Program-made: the position numbers and the translations under genes
Part shown: positions 57,221 to 63,726 of the stretch, in pieces
How the letters are laid out: every line of letters begins with the position of its first letter
Position numbering within the stretch: the first letter of the stretch is position 1
The notes under the pieces: model-generated
Seen by the model: only the letters and a program-made list of their open reading frames with translations
What the model was told of the DNA's origin: nothing
The model's database searches: none
Origin: JAGIBJ01 sp032119795
Lineage (GTDB): Bacteria > Actinomycetota > Thermoleophilia > Solirubrobacterales > Solirubrobacteraceae
Assembly (NCBI GenBank): GCA_032119795.1
Contig: JAUMFO010000003.1
Span: 62,001 to 126,000 of the forward strand
Reading direction: 5' to 3'
DNA length: 64,000 nt

Positions 57221-58345
57221 ATGTCGACCGTCCGCTCCCTCCGCGCTTCCCTGCCCGCCTCCACCGCTGCAGCCGCGCTCGCAGCCGCCCTGCTCCTCGG
57301 CGTCGCCGGCTGCGGCGCTGATTCCGGCACGGCGACCAGCCAAACCACTCCCGCCGCCGACGCAGCCGCACGCGCTGCCGACGTGCCTGAGGCCGCCGGC
57401 GGCGACCTGCACGAGAGCGCCGTCAAGCTCGGGCTCCCGAGCGTCGTTGCCGTCACCGTCAGCACCGGCGGGGAGACGCGCAACGGAACCGGCACGGTGC
57501 TGGCCACCGGCCTCGTGGCGACCGACGCCGCGCTCGTGACGACGGCCTCCGGGGCCCCCGCCGCCGGCGTGACCGTCCGCGAGGGCAATGGCGACGAGCA
57601 CACGGCGGTCGTGGAGGGCCTCGACGCGCTCAGCGGTCTCGCGGCGCTGCGCTCAAGCGGCCTGACCGCCGTCCCGGTAGCCAAGCCGGCCAAGGATCAA
57701 GCCGTGCTCGGTGAGCAGGTCGTGGCCCTCGGATTCCTGAGCGCGCGGCGTGCTGCGATGCGTCCCGGCACGGTCGTCACGACCGGCCGCGCAGCCCGCG
57801 GCCAGGGTCTCGCGGAGGTCGGCCTGTTTGAGGCGTCGACGCCGCTCGGCGCCCAGGGCTTCGGCGGACCGATCGTCAACGCCAAGGGCGGCGTCGTCGG
57901 CATCTCCACGCGGCGGCTGGCGCCGATGATTCCGGGCACGACGGTTGCCCTCCCGATCGCTTCGGCCCAGCGCATCAGCAAGGCGCTCGGCGAGGGCGGG
58001 CGCGTGGCGCGCGCCTACCTGGGGATCGAGACCGTCGGCCTCACCGCCTCGCGCGCCGAAGAACTCCGGCTGAAGACGTCCGGCGGCGTCCTGCTGCGCA
58101 CGATCGCGCCGGGCAGTCCGGCGGCGTTCTCGACCCTGCGCCGGCCGACGGGCACCACGGCCATCGGCGGGCGCTCCATCCCGACGGGCGGCGACGTGAT
58201 CGTGCAGCTCGACGGCCGCGAGATCCGCGAGCCGGAAGACATCGACGCTGCCCTGGCGACGATGCGCCCCGGCCAGCGCGTCACGATGCGCGTGATCCGC
58301 GGCGACGAGTCCGCCGACGTGAAGGCCACGCTCAGCGAGCGCTGA
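57221..58345 (+). CDS. HtrA/DegP-like lipoprotein lacking the catalytic triad
   Basis: A 374-aa lipoprotein (lipobox LGVAGC with Cys31) with a trypsin-like domain (about 63-258) and one PDZ domain (about 262-372: AYLGIETVGL, GGVLLRTIAPGSPA, GGDVIVQLDGREI). The fold markers are preserved, but the triad is not. Where HtrA has HV the sequence reads TTASG (Ser110). Where it has TDLAVLK it reads SGLAALR (Gly139). The GNSGGP motif reads QGFGGP (Phe214). It should be a pseudoprotease, perhaps sensing or presenting misfolded proteins. It follows the two-component genes by 78 nt and could be in their regulon. Confidence 0.82.
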   Translation: MSTVRSLRASLPASTAAAALAAALLLGVAGCGADSGTATSQTTPAADAAARAADVPEAAGGDLHESAVKLGLPSVVAVTVSTGGETRNGTGTVLATGLVATDAALVTTASGAPAAGVTVREGNGDEHTAVVEGLDALSGLAALRSSGLTAVPVAKPAKDQAVLGEQVVALGFLSARRAAMRPGTVVTTGRAARGQGLAEVGLFEASTPLGAQGFGGPIVNAKGGVVGISTRRLAPMIPGTTVALPIASAQRISKALGEGGRVARAYLGIETVGLTASRAEELRLKTSGGVLLRTIAPGSPAAFSTLRRPTGTTAIGGRSIPTGGDVIVQLDGREIREPEDIDAALATMRPGQRVTMRVIRGDESADVKATLSER

Positions 58346-58374
58346 GCCCTCGCCAGCCCCGCCGATCGCGTCTG

Positions 58375-58428
58375 ACCGGTGACGGACCGGTAACCGGCCG
58401 CGACCGCCGGGGCAACCCGGCGTATGCT
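58375..58428 (+). promoter_or_regulatory. Candidate promoter region of the TPS-family gene
   Basis: ACCGGT occurs at 58375-58380 and 58386-58391 (11 bp apart, one helical turn), with a related ACCGGC at 58394-58398 partly overlapping this phase. TATGCT at 58423-58428 is a possible -10, giving a leader of about 45 nt. The repeats could bind an activator. Confidence 0.35.
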
Positions 58429-58481
58429 CAGCATCAGCGGAGCCGCCGTCCCCCATATGGCGCGCAGGCTCCCCGCCTTTC

Positions 58482-60005
58482 ATGATCAACGCCACACCCG
58501 ACCCGTCCGACGAGCCCTCAGCGCAGCAGCCGGTCGTCCTGGTGTCGAACCGCGGGCCCGTCTCCTACTCGGTCGACGGCACGCCCAAGCGCGGCACGGG
58601 CGGCCTCGTCACGGCGCTCATGGGCCTCGCGAGCCACCGCAACTCCGTGTGGGTGGCTTCAGCGCTCGGCGAAGGCGACGCGCAGGTCGCTCGTGCAGCG
58701 GGCGACGAGCCGATCTCCATTGAGGCACCGAATGGCGGCACGTTTGCGGTGCGCCTGATGGAGTCCGACGACGAGGCCTACGACCAGTTCTACAACGTGG
58801 TCTCCAACCCGATGCTGTGGTTTATCCAGCATTACCTGTGGGATCTCTCGAACGCTCCGTACATCCGCCAGGCCGAGATTGACGCCTTCAACTTCGGCTA
58901 CAAGCAGGTCAACGCCGACCTCGCCCGCGCCGTCGTCGAGGAGTACGACCGCGCCGGTTCGCCCGTCGTGATGGTCCACGACTACCACCTGTACTGGCTG
59001 CCGAAGCTCGTCCGTGAGCAGCGCCCTGGCGTGTTCTTGCACCACTTCGTGCACATCCCGTGGACGCAGCCGGATTCGTGGCGCGTGCTCCCGACGAAGA
59101 TCCGCAACGAGCTCTACGACGGGATCCTCTCCAACGACATCATCGGGTTCCACACGCGCTCCTACCGCTGGAACTTCTTGCACTGCTGCCAGGATCTGCT
59201 CGGGCTCGTCGTCGACTTCGACAAGGGCGTGGTGATCGCCCGCGACGGCCGCGAGGTGTGGGTCCGGGCGTATCCCCTGCCGATCGACTGGCGTGCGACG
59301 AAGCAGATCGCGGCCTCCGCGGAGACCAAGCGCTACGAGAAGGAGCTGCTGCGGCGCCGACGCGAGCACCTGATCTTGCGCGTCGACCGCGCCGACCTCT
59401 CCAAGAACGTCCTGCGTGGCTTCGCCGCCTTCGATCTCTTCCTCGAGCAGCACCCGGAGTTCCTGGAGAAGGTCACCTTCGTGGCGCAGCTCATCCCGTC
59501 GCGAACGGACGTCCCCGAGTACGCGGAGTACCTCGAGAAGATCGAGGCGCTGGTGGCGGTCGTCAACCACCAGCACGGCACGCCCGACTGGATGCCGATC
59601 CAGCTCAAGCTGCGCGACAACCTCGAGGAGGCGATGGCCGCCTACAAGCACTACGACGTGCTCCTGGTGAACGCCATGTTCGACGGCATGAACCTCGTCG
59701 CCAAGGAGGGCCCGCTCGTGAACACGCGCTCTGGCGTGTCGATCTTGTCGGAGAACACCGGCGCCCACGAGGTCCTCGGCGAGCATGCGATCTCGGTCAA
59801 CCCCTTCGACATCCAGGAGCTCGCCGACGCCTTCCATCGCGCGCTGACGATGAGCGAGATCGAGCGCGACGCCCGCTGGAAGGGCCTGGAGCGCATCGTG
59901 CACTCCACCGACCCGGGCGAGTGGATCGACGCGCAGCTCGCCGACATCGAGCGCAAGTCCAGCGGCGAGGCACCCGAGAGCGTGCCCGCGCCGCACGTGC
60001 GCTGA
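58482..60005 (+). CDS. Trehalose-6-phosphate synthase family glycosyltransferase (GT20)
   Basis: A 507-aa GT-B enzyme of family GT20. It has PVVLVSNRGPVSYSVDG and RGTGGLVTAL at the N-terminus, VHDYHLYWLPKLVREQRPG, HIPWTQPDSWRVLP, GFHTRSYRWNF and the C-domain NAMFDGMNLVAKEG with SENTGAHEVLGE. These are the UDP-glucose and acceptor sites of OtsA. Some positions differ from classical OtsA (WTQPDSW for FPSSEIF; LSKNVLRG for YSKGI), so a related product such as glucosylglycerol phosphate or another sugar phosphate cannot be excluded. No otsB phosphatase is adjacent. Confidence 0.85.
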   Translation: MINATPDPSDEPSAQQPVVLVSNRGPVSYSVDGTPKRGTGGLVTALMGLASHRNSVWVASALGEGDAQVARAAGDEPISIEAPNGGTFAVRLMESDDEAYDQFYNVVSNPMLWFIQHYLWDLSNAPYIRQAEIDAFNFGYKQVNADLARAVVEEYDRAGSPVVMVHDYHLYWLPKLVREQRPGVFLHHFVHIPWTQPDSWRVLPTKIRNELYDGILSNDIIGFHTRSYRWNFLHCCQDLLGLVVDFDKGVVIARDGREVWVRAYPLPIDWRATKQIAASAETKRYEKELLRRRREHLILRVDRADLSKNVLRGFAAFDLFLEQHPEFLEKVTFVAQLIPSRTDVPEYAEYLEKIEALVAVVNHQHGTPDWMPIQLKLRDNLEEAMAAYKHYDVLLVNAMFDGMNLVAKEGPLVNTRSGVSILSENTGAHEVLGEHAISVNPFDIQELADAFHRALTMSEIERDARWKGLERIVHSTDPGEWIDAQLADIERKSSGEAPESVPAPHVR

Positions 60006-60013
60006 GCGGCCGG

Positions 60014-60622
60014 TCAGAGGCCACCGAACTCGGTCGCCGGGCCTCCGCGCGGCTTCGACTTGGTCGGCCGGGGCTTGGCTTGGGCGGGTTGGGGTTTCGG
60101 AGCAGGGGCTGGCGCGGCTGGCCGGGGAGACGGCGCCGACGGCGCCGGGCTGGGCGGGTTCCTCGGCTCGGCTGGCTGGGCTGGCTCCGGTGAGGCACGC
60201 CGCGGCGTCCCGGCCCTGGGCCGCGACGTTGACGCCCTGCGCTTGGCCGTCCTCGGCGTCGTGGACGGGCCTGGATCCAGATCGGCTCCGGCGACGGAGG
60301 CCGAGCTCGAGGTAGGCCTGACTGCGGGAGGGACCGGTGCCTTCGGCGAATCGACGACGAGGTCGGCGCTCGGGTCGCCCGCAAGGTCGGCGGCCGGCTG
60401 CAGGGTGTCGGCGGGAACCAAGACCGGCGCCTCGCCCGAAGGGAGCAAGAGCGCGGCCGCCATCAGTCCGATGCCCAAGAGGGCTGCAAGACGGACGGCT
60501 CCACCGCCGCCATTCGAGTCCGCTGAAGTGGCGGCGCCAGGTCGCTCCGACGAGCCTCGCGCGTGCAGCGCAGCGGAGATCGGGGTGGGCTGATCGGAGG
60601 GGCCAGAGCGTTTTTTCCTCAT
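60014..60622 (-). CDS. Single-pass membrane protein with Pro/Ala-rich tail, unknown function
   Basis: A 202-aa protein with a short basic N-terminus (MRKKRSGPSDQ), one hydrophobic helix (about residues 45-60, RLAALLGIGLMAAALLLP) and a long Pro/Ala/Lys-rich tail. No family is recognised; the tail composition recalls wall-spanning segments. The ATG at 60622 is the first plausible start after the T-rich stretch, but there is no clear SD and the frame is low in complexity, so coding status is only moderately supported. It converges on the TPS gene and is divergent from rpsF. Confidence 0.5.
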   Translation of the reverse strand: MRKKRSGPSDQPTPISAALHARGSSERPGAATSADSNGGGGAVRLAALLGIGLMAAALLLPSGEAPVLVPADTLQPAADLAGDPSADLVVDSPKAPVPPAVRPTSSSASVAGADLDPGPSTTPRTAKRRASTSRPRAGTPRRASPEPAQPAEPRNPPSPAPSAPSPRPAAPAPAPKPQPAQAKPRPTKSKPRGGPATEFGGL

Positions 60623-60730
60623 ATAGGTAAGAGGGCTGGGGAGGGCAAAATTCGCCCCCCTACGCTCGCGATTGGCGCGATTTGGGTCTCGTCGAAGCAC
60701 ACGGCGCGGCGGCAGACCGGGCCGCTGCGC

Positions 60731-60736
60731 TACTCT
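60731..60736 (+). promoter_or_regulatory. -10 element of rpsF
   Basis: TACTCT ends 10 nt before ATG 60747. The transcript would have at most a few leader nucleotides. Confidence 0.4.
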
Positions 60737-60746
60737 GCCTGGTCGC

Positions 60747-61112
60747 ATGGCAGCTCAGGCCCCTACTTACGACCTCGTCGCACTTCTCGACCCGACCGTC
60801 GACCACGACATCCGCGAGACCCTCCTGGCGGAGGTCGAGCAGCAGATCATCGCCCAGGGCGAACTGGTCGGCGCGCAGGACTGGGGTGTTCGTCAGCTCG
60901 CGTTTGAGATTGACGACGCCAAGGAAGCGGCCTACCACTTGATTCAGTTCAAGGGTCCCGCTCCGCTCCTCGTTGAGATCGACCGTCAGCTGAAGATCGC
61001 CGACCCTGTCGTGCGCTTCCGCATCATCAAGAACAAGAACAACCAGCCTGAGCCCGTCGCCCCCGGCGAGCCCGTCGCTGGCACGGCAGACCGCTCCGAC
61101 CGCGAGCGTTAG
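60747..61112 (+). CDS. rpsF: 30S ribosomal protein bS6
   Basis: A 121-aa small-subunit protein that binds 16S rRNA as a heterodimer with bS18. Family features are APTYDLVALLDPTVDHDIRE, AQDWGVRQLAFEIDDAKEAAYHL and VEIDRQLKIADPVVRFRIIK. The acidic/Pro-rich C-terminal tail (about 25 residues) is typical. In most bacteria rpsF leads an rpsF-ssb-rpsR-rplI operon. Here an intrinsic terminator, a membrane gene and a repeat unit separate it from ssb. Confidence 0.95.
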   Translation: MAAQAPTYDLVALLDPTVDHDIRETLLAEVEQQIIAQGELVGAQDWGVRQLAFEIDDAKEAAYHLIQFKGPAPLLVEIDRQLKIADPVVRFRIIKNKNNQPEPVAPGEPVAGTADRSDRER

Positions 61113-61146
61113 TCGCCGCCGGCCTGTGGCCGGTGTCACTGTTCAG

Positions 61147-61169
61147 AGGGCGCCAATACGGCGCCCTTT
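61147..61169 (+). terminator. Intrinsic terminator of rpsF
   Basis: AGGGCGCC (61147-61154), loop AATAC, GGCGCCCT (61160-61167), then TT and GTCGTT. Perfect 8-bp stem. The tail CCCTTTGTCGTT is the same as in the infA terminator at 44919-44930. Confidence 0.75.
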
Positions 61170-61183
61170 GTCGTTCCAGGGCG

Positions 61184-61189
61184 TAACGT
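61184..61189 (+). promoter_or_regulatory. -10 element of the small membrane gene, leaderless geometry
   Basis: TAACGT ends 7 nt before GTG 61197. Confidence 0.45.
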
Positions 61190-61196
61190 CGTCAGG

Positions 61197-61565
61197 GTGA
61201 CGATTACCGCTCTGCTTTCCGGACTTGCCCTCGCGCTCCTCGTGGCCCTCGCGGTCGAGCTTGCGGAGGTGAGTTCGCGCCTGCGGACGGTGCAGCTGCG
61301 CTACCGCGATCGACTCGCCGAGCCCTCGCGCTCCGGCGTCTACGACCGGCTCGGTGGCGTCGCGCTTGCCGTCGTGGTGATCTGGTTCTTCGCGTTGCCG
61401 TGGGTCTCCCAAGCCCAGAACCCTGCCGCGGCCCTCGCGCTCTTCTTGGCGATGTTCGTCGTCGGCCTCGCGCTGCTCAGTCGCCTGCGGGTCGCCTCGG
61501 TCCGCTACCCCTTGGCGACCTTTGGGCCGCTGACGGTCGTCGCGGCCGCCACCGCGCTGACGTAG
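61197..61565 (+). CDS. Small membrane protein, unknown function
   Basis: A 122-aa protein with an N-terminal helix (about 2-22), a basic amphipathic stretch (SSRLRTVQLRYRDRLAE), two central helices (about 53-70 and 78-95) and a C-terminal one (about 104-121). No family is recognised. It has its own terminator-bounded unit with a TAACGT 7 nt before the GTG start. It interrupts the usual rpsF-ssb neighbourhood; any link to translation or replication is unproven. Confidence 0.65.
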   Translation: MTITALLSGLALALLVALAVELAEVSSRLRTVQLRYRDRLAEPSRSGVYDRLGGVALAVVVIWFFALPWVSQAQNPAAALALFLAMFVVGLALLSRLRVASVRYPLATFGPLTVVAAATALT

Positions 61566-61596
61566 AACGGTTGCCTTGCGGGCCACGGAGCTCGAA

Positions 61597-61623
61597 GCGA
61601 TCTCGATTCCGCCGCCGCCAACC
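61597..61623 (-). repeat. Solo copy of the island repeat unit
   Basis: The reverse complement of this stretch reads GGTTGGCGGCGGCGGAATCG then AGATCGC. It matches the left-arm unit of island B (TTGGCGGCGGCGGATTTGAG then ATCGC, at 16028-16052) with two differences. No hairpin core accompanies it. It lies in the 236-nt gap between the small membrane gene and ssb. Confidence 0.7.
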
Positions 61624-61801
61624 AACGCAGTCGCCGTAACGACCGGCCTCGACCCGCCCTCCTAGCGCCCCGGCCGCCACGATTTGCGCAGCGGTTCCAG
61701 CTATTTGCGGCAACTCTGCGCAGAACCTGCACCAATAGGCCCCTGGCGAAAGCCGCCGACTTCCTCGGCGCTTAGACTTTTCCCCCAGCGAAGGAGCACC
61801 G

Positions 61802-62425
61802 ATGGGTTTTCAGATCAACAACGTCACGGTGTCGGGCAACCTGACCCGAGACCCCGAACAGCGCGCGCTACCAAGCGGCACCTCGATCACAACGATCGGG
61901 ATCGCGCACAACGAGCGCCGCAAGAATCAGCAGAGCGGCGAGTGGGAGGACAAGCCCCACTTCTTCGACGTGACGATCTTCGGCGCGCAGGGTGAGTGGC
62001 TGAGCCGCAACGCCCACAAGGGTGATCCGATCACCGTGTCCGGGCAGCTCGAGCAGCAGCGTTGGCAGGACAAGGCAACGGGCGAGGGCCGCTCGAAGGT
62101 GAGCATCGTCGCTCGCGACCTGTTCCTCGGCCAGCGCGGCGGCGGTGGCGGCGGCCAGGGTGGCGGCCAGTCCGCCGGCTACCAGCAGGGTGGCGGCTAC
62201 GGCGGCGGCGCTCCCGCTGGCGGCGGCTACGAGGATCGCGGTGGCTACGGCGAGCGCGGCGCGGCTCCTGCCGGCGGCAGCTACGGGCAGGCCCCGGCGC
62301 CGGCCCGCGAGCCGGCGGCAGCTGGCTACGGTCAGCGCGCGGAGACGCCCGTCGACCGCACCGACTTCGCCCCTGCGCCCCGTGGCGGTCTTTCCGACCC
62401 GGGCGAGGACGACATCCCGTTCTAG
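61802..62425 (+). CDS. ssb: Single-stranded DNA-binding protein
   Basis: A 207-aa SSB. The N-terminal OB-fold (about residues 1-112) has INNVTVSGNLTRDPEQRALP, KPHFFDVTIFGAQGEWLS and KGDPITVSGQLEQQRW. A Gly/Gln/Tyr-rich linker of about 85 residues follows. The conserved acidic tip DPGEDDIPF recruits replication and repair partners. AAGGAG 6 nt before the ATG is a strong SD, in contrast to the leaderless neighbours. Two hairpins follow the gene and separate it from rpsR. Confidence 0.96.
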   Translation: MGFQINNVTVSGNLTRDPEQRALPSGTSITTIGIAHNERRKNQQSGEWEDKPHFFDVTIFGAQGEWLSRNAHKGDPITVSGQLEQQRWQDKATGEGRSKVSIVARDLFLGQRGGGGGGQGGGQSAGYQQGGGYGGGAPAGGGYEDRGGYGERGAAPAGGSYGQAPAPAREPAAAGYGQRAETPVDRTDFAPAPRGGLSDPGEDDIPF

Positions 62426-62479
62426 ACCCCGCTGCGGCCTGAGCCCGGCTCCCCGCCGCCCTCAGACCATCAGCACTTG

Positions 62480-62503
62480 GCCTCCTGCCACTCGGCAGGA
62501 GGC
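62480..62503 (+). terminator. Intrinsic terminator of ssb
   Basis: GCCTCCTGCC (62480-62489), loop ACTC, GGCAGGAGGC (62494-62503): a perfect 10-bp stem, followed by GTGGTTT. The T tract is weak. Confidence 0.65.
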
Positions 62504-62518
62504 GTGGTTTCCCCCACC

Positions 62519-62553
62519 GAGGCCCCGGCAGCGCGTTTGCGCACCGGGGCCTC
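62519..62553. terminator. Second hairpin after ssb
   Basis: Outer stem GAGGCCCCGG/CCGGGGCCTC (62519-62528 and 62544-62553) encloses GCGC-GTTT-GCGC (62531-62542). Very stable. It has no T tract and is nearly symmetric, so it may act as a terminator in either direction or as a 3'-end stabiliser. Confidence 0.55.
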
Positions 62554-62602
62554 GCTCGTTCGCTGGCGCAAGCCCTCTGGCGATTGCTTGGCCCGAGTGC
62601 CC

Positions 62603-62608
62603 TAGAAT
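62603..62608 (+). promoter_or_regulatory. -10 element upstream of rpsR-rplI
   Basis: TAGAAT lies 8 nt before GTG 62617 and about 160 nt before the rpsR start, leaving a long leader for a genome where leaderless genes are common. Confidence 0.5.
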
Positions 62609-62616
62609 GCAGGCTC

Positions 62617-62661
62617 GTGCGCGGACTGCAGCGTCGCCAAAACGGGCGGCTGCACACGTAG
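62617..62661 (+). CDS. Putative leader peptide upstream of rpsR
   Basis: A 14-codon frame starting with GTG 8 nt after the TAGAAT -10 element, the spacing of a leaderless start. It would encode MRGLQRRQNGRLHT, with four Arg, and end at TAG 62661. It could couple translation to expression of rpsR-rplI. This is inferred from position only. Confidence 0.3.
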   Translation: MRGLQRRQNGRLHT

Positions 62662-62743
62662 CGCATGAGGCGGACGACATCCCAGGACCGTTCCTGGCAG
62701 TATTCGCCGTCGGCTCGCGACACCTCGCGGGCATTCGAACGTC

Positions 62744-62751
62744 TTTTTTTT
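62744..62751 (+). promoter_or_regulatory. T8 tract in the rpsR leader
   Basis: Eight T, then CTTTC, 18 nt before the rpsR GTG, in otherwise GC-rich DNA. A short stem CGCGA/TCGCG (62717-62721 and 62726-62730) precedes it by 13 nt. It may be an attenuator or a pyrimidine-rich ribosome-standby element. Confidence 0.35.
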
Positions 62752-62769
62752 CTTTCTCGGAATTAGCTA

Positions 62770-63117
62770 GTGGCCAAGAGCAGAAGCAGCAGCAGCAAGC
62801 CGGCAAAGCGCCGGGATAAGAAGCTTGGAGGCGGCGCACGCCGTAAGTCGTGCCCGTTCTGCAAGGACAAGATCGTCGACATCGACTACAAGGACACGAC
62901 GACGCTCCAGAAGTTCGTGTCCGAGCGCGGCAAGATCCGCACTCGTCGCATCACGGGCTGCTGCCGCAAGCACCAGGCCGACATGGCCGGCGCCGTGAAG
63001 CGCTCGCGCGAGCTGTCGCTCCTCCCGTACGTCGTGGAGACCGTCCGTGAGACGCGCGCTGGCCGCGCCGATCGCGGTGAGCGCAAAGAGAACCGCGACG
63101 CCGAGAAGGCGGAGTAG
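62770..63117 (+). CDS. rpsR: 30S ribosomal protein bS18, zinc-binding type
   Basis: A 115-aa small-subunit protein that pairs with bS6 on the platform. It has SCPFCKDKIVDIDYKDTTTL, FVSERGKIRTRRITGCCRKH and RELSLLPYV. The CPFC and CCRKH cysteines form the zinc site of the C+ type. An additional basic/acidic tail of about 30 residues (RAGRADRGERKENRDAEKAE) is longer than usual. The GTG start has only a weak GGAA upstream. rplI follows after 2 nt. Confidence 0.95.
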   Translation: MAKSRSSSSKPAKRRDKKLGGGARRKSCPFCKDKIVDIDYKDTTTLQKFVSERGKIRTRRITGCCRKHQADMAGAVKRSRELSLLPYVVETVRETRAGRADRGERKENRDAEKAE

Positions 63118-63119
63118 TC

Positions 63120-63572
63120 ATGGCCCAGGTCATCCTCCTCAAGGACGTCAACGAGCTCGGCAAGAAGGGCGACGTCGTCGACGTTGCCAAGGGCTACCTG
63201 CGCAACTACCTGATCCCGCGCAACCTCGCCTCCCACGCCACCGACGCAGCCATCGCGGCCGCGACGAAGCGCATGGAAGAGGAAGAGCGCCAGAAGCGCG
63301 AGGCCATTGCCCGCGCTGAGGAAAACGCCGTCACGCTCGGCCGCACGGTGCTCACCATCGAGCAGCAGGCCGGCGAAGATGGTCGCCTCTTCGGGTCCGT
63401 CACCTCGCAGGACATCGCCGACGCCATCAAGGACGCCCGCGGCATCAAGGTCGAGAAGACCGCCGTGCGCCTCCCGGAGCCGATCAAGACGGTCGGCACC
63501 CACATGGTTGAAGTCGAGGTTCCCGGCGGCGCCGTGGCCACGATCAAGACGATGGTCGTCGCACAGGGCTAA
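63120..63572 (+). CDS. rplI: 50S ribosomal protein bL9
   Basis: A 150-aa elongated large-subunit protein. The N-terminal domain has MAQVILLKDVNELGKKGDVV and VAKGYLRNYLIPRNLA. A long central helix (residues about 45-75) joins the C-terminal domain with GRLFGSVTSQDIADAI and PIKTVGTHMVEV. All typical. It starts 2 nt after rpsR and is followed by strong hairpins. Confidence 0.97.
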   Translation: MAQVILLKDVNELGKKGDVVDVAKGYLRNYLIPRNLASHATDAAIAAATKRMEEEERQKREAIARAEENAVTLGRTVLTIEQQAGEDGRLFGSVTSQDIADAIKDARGIKVEKTAVRLPEPIKTVGTHMVEVEVPGGAVATIKTMVVAQG

Positions 63573-63598
63573 TCGCCCCCACCAGTTCCACGCACTCC

Positions 63599-63629
63599 GG
63601 GCCCGCGACTCCACCAGGAGCGCGGGCCC
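63599..63629 (+). terminator. Intrinsic terminator of rplI
   Basis: GGGCCCGCG (63599-63607) pairs with CGCGGGCCC (63621-63629). CTCC-ACCA-GGAG extends the stem inside, with one bulged A. It is followed by GCTGCGTTTCT. Its 3' arm overlaps an alternative hairpin. Confidence 0.7.
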
Positions 63630-63654
63630 GCTGCGTTTCTAGGGCGCAGCGGGC
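63626..63654. terminator. Alternative hairpin overlapping the rplI terminator
   Basis: GCCCGCTGCG (63626-63635) and CGCAGCGGGC (63645-63654) form a perfect 10-bp stem. It shares bases 63626-63629 with the upstream hairpin, so the two compete at their junction. Confidence 0.55.
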
Positions 63655-63656
63655 TC

Positions 63657-63698
63657 CTCGTAGTGTTACCCGGGCATAGAGCGGGTAATCACTACGAG
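63657..63698. repeat. 42-bp inverted repeat before the GNAT gene
   Basis: CTCGTAGTG (63657-63665) pairs with CACTACGAG (63690-63698), and TACCCG (63667-63672) with CGGGTA (63682-63687). It is more AT-rich than its surroundings and ends 28 nt before the GNAT start. It could be an operator or a terminator read from the other side. Confidence 0.6.
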
Positions 63699-63726
63699 AA
63701 GCCCCGCGTCCGACAGGATCCCGCCC

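Larger units (their letters stand above)
62426..62769. other. Intergenic region between ssb and rpsR
   Basis: These 344 nt hold two strong hairpins after ssb (62480-62503 and 62519-62553), a promoter (62603-62608), a possible leaderless 14-codon ORF (62617-62661) and a T8 pyrimidine tract (62744-62751) just before rpsR. Confidence 0.6.
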
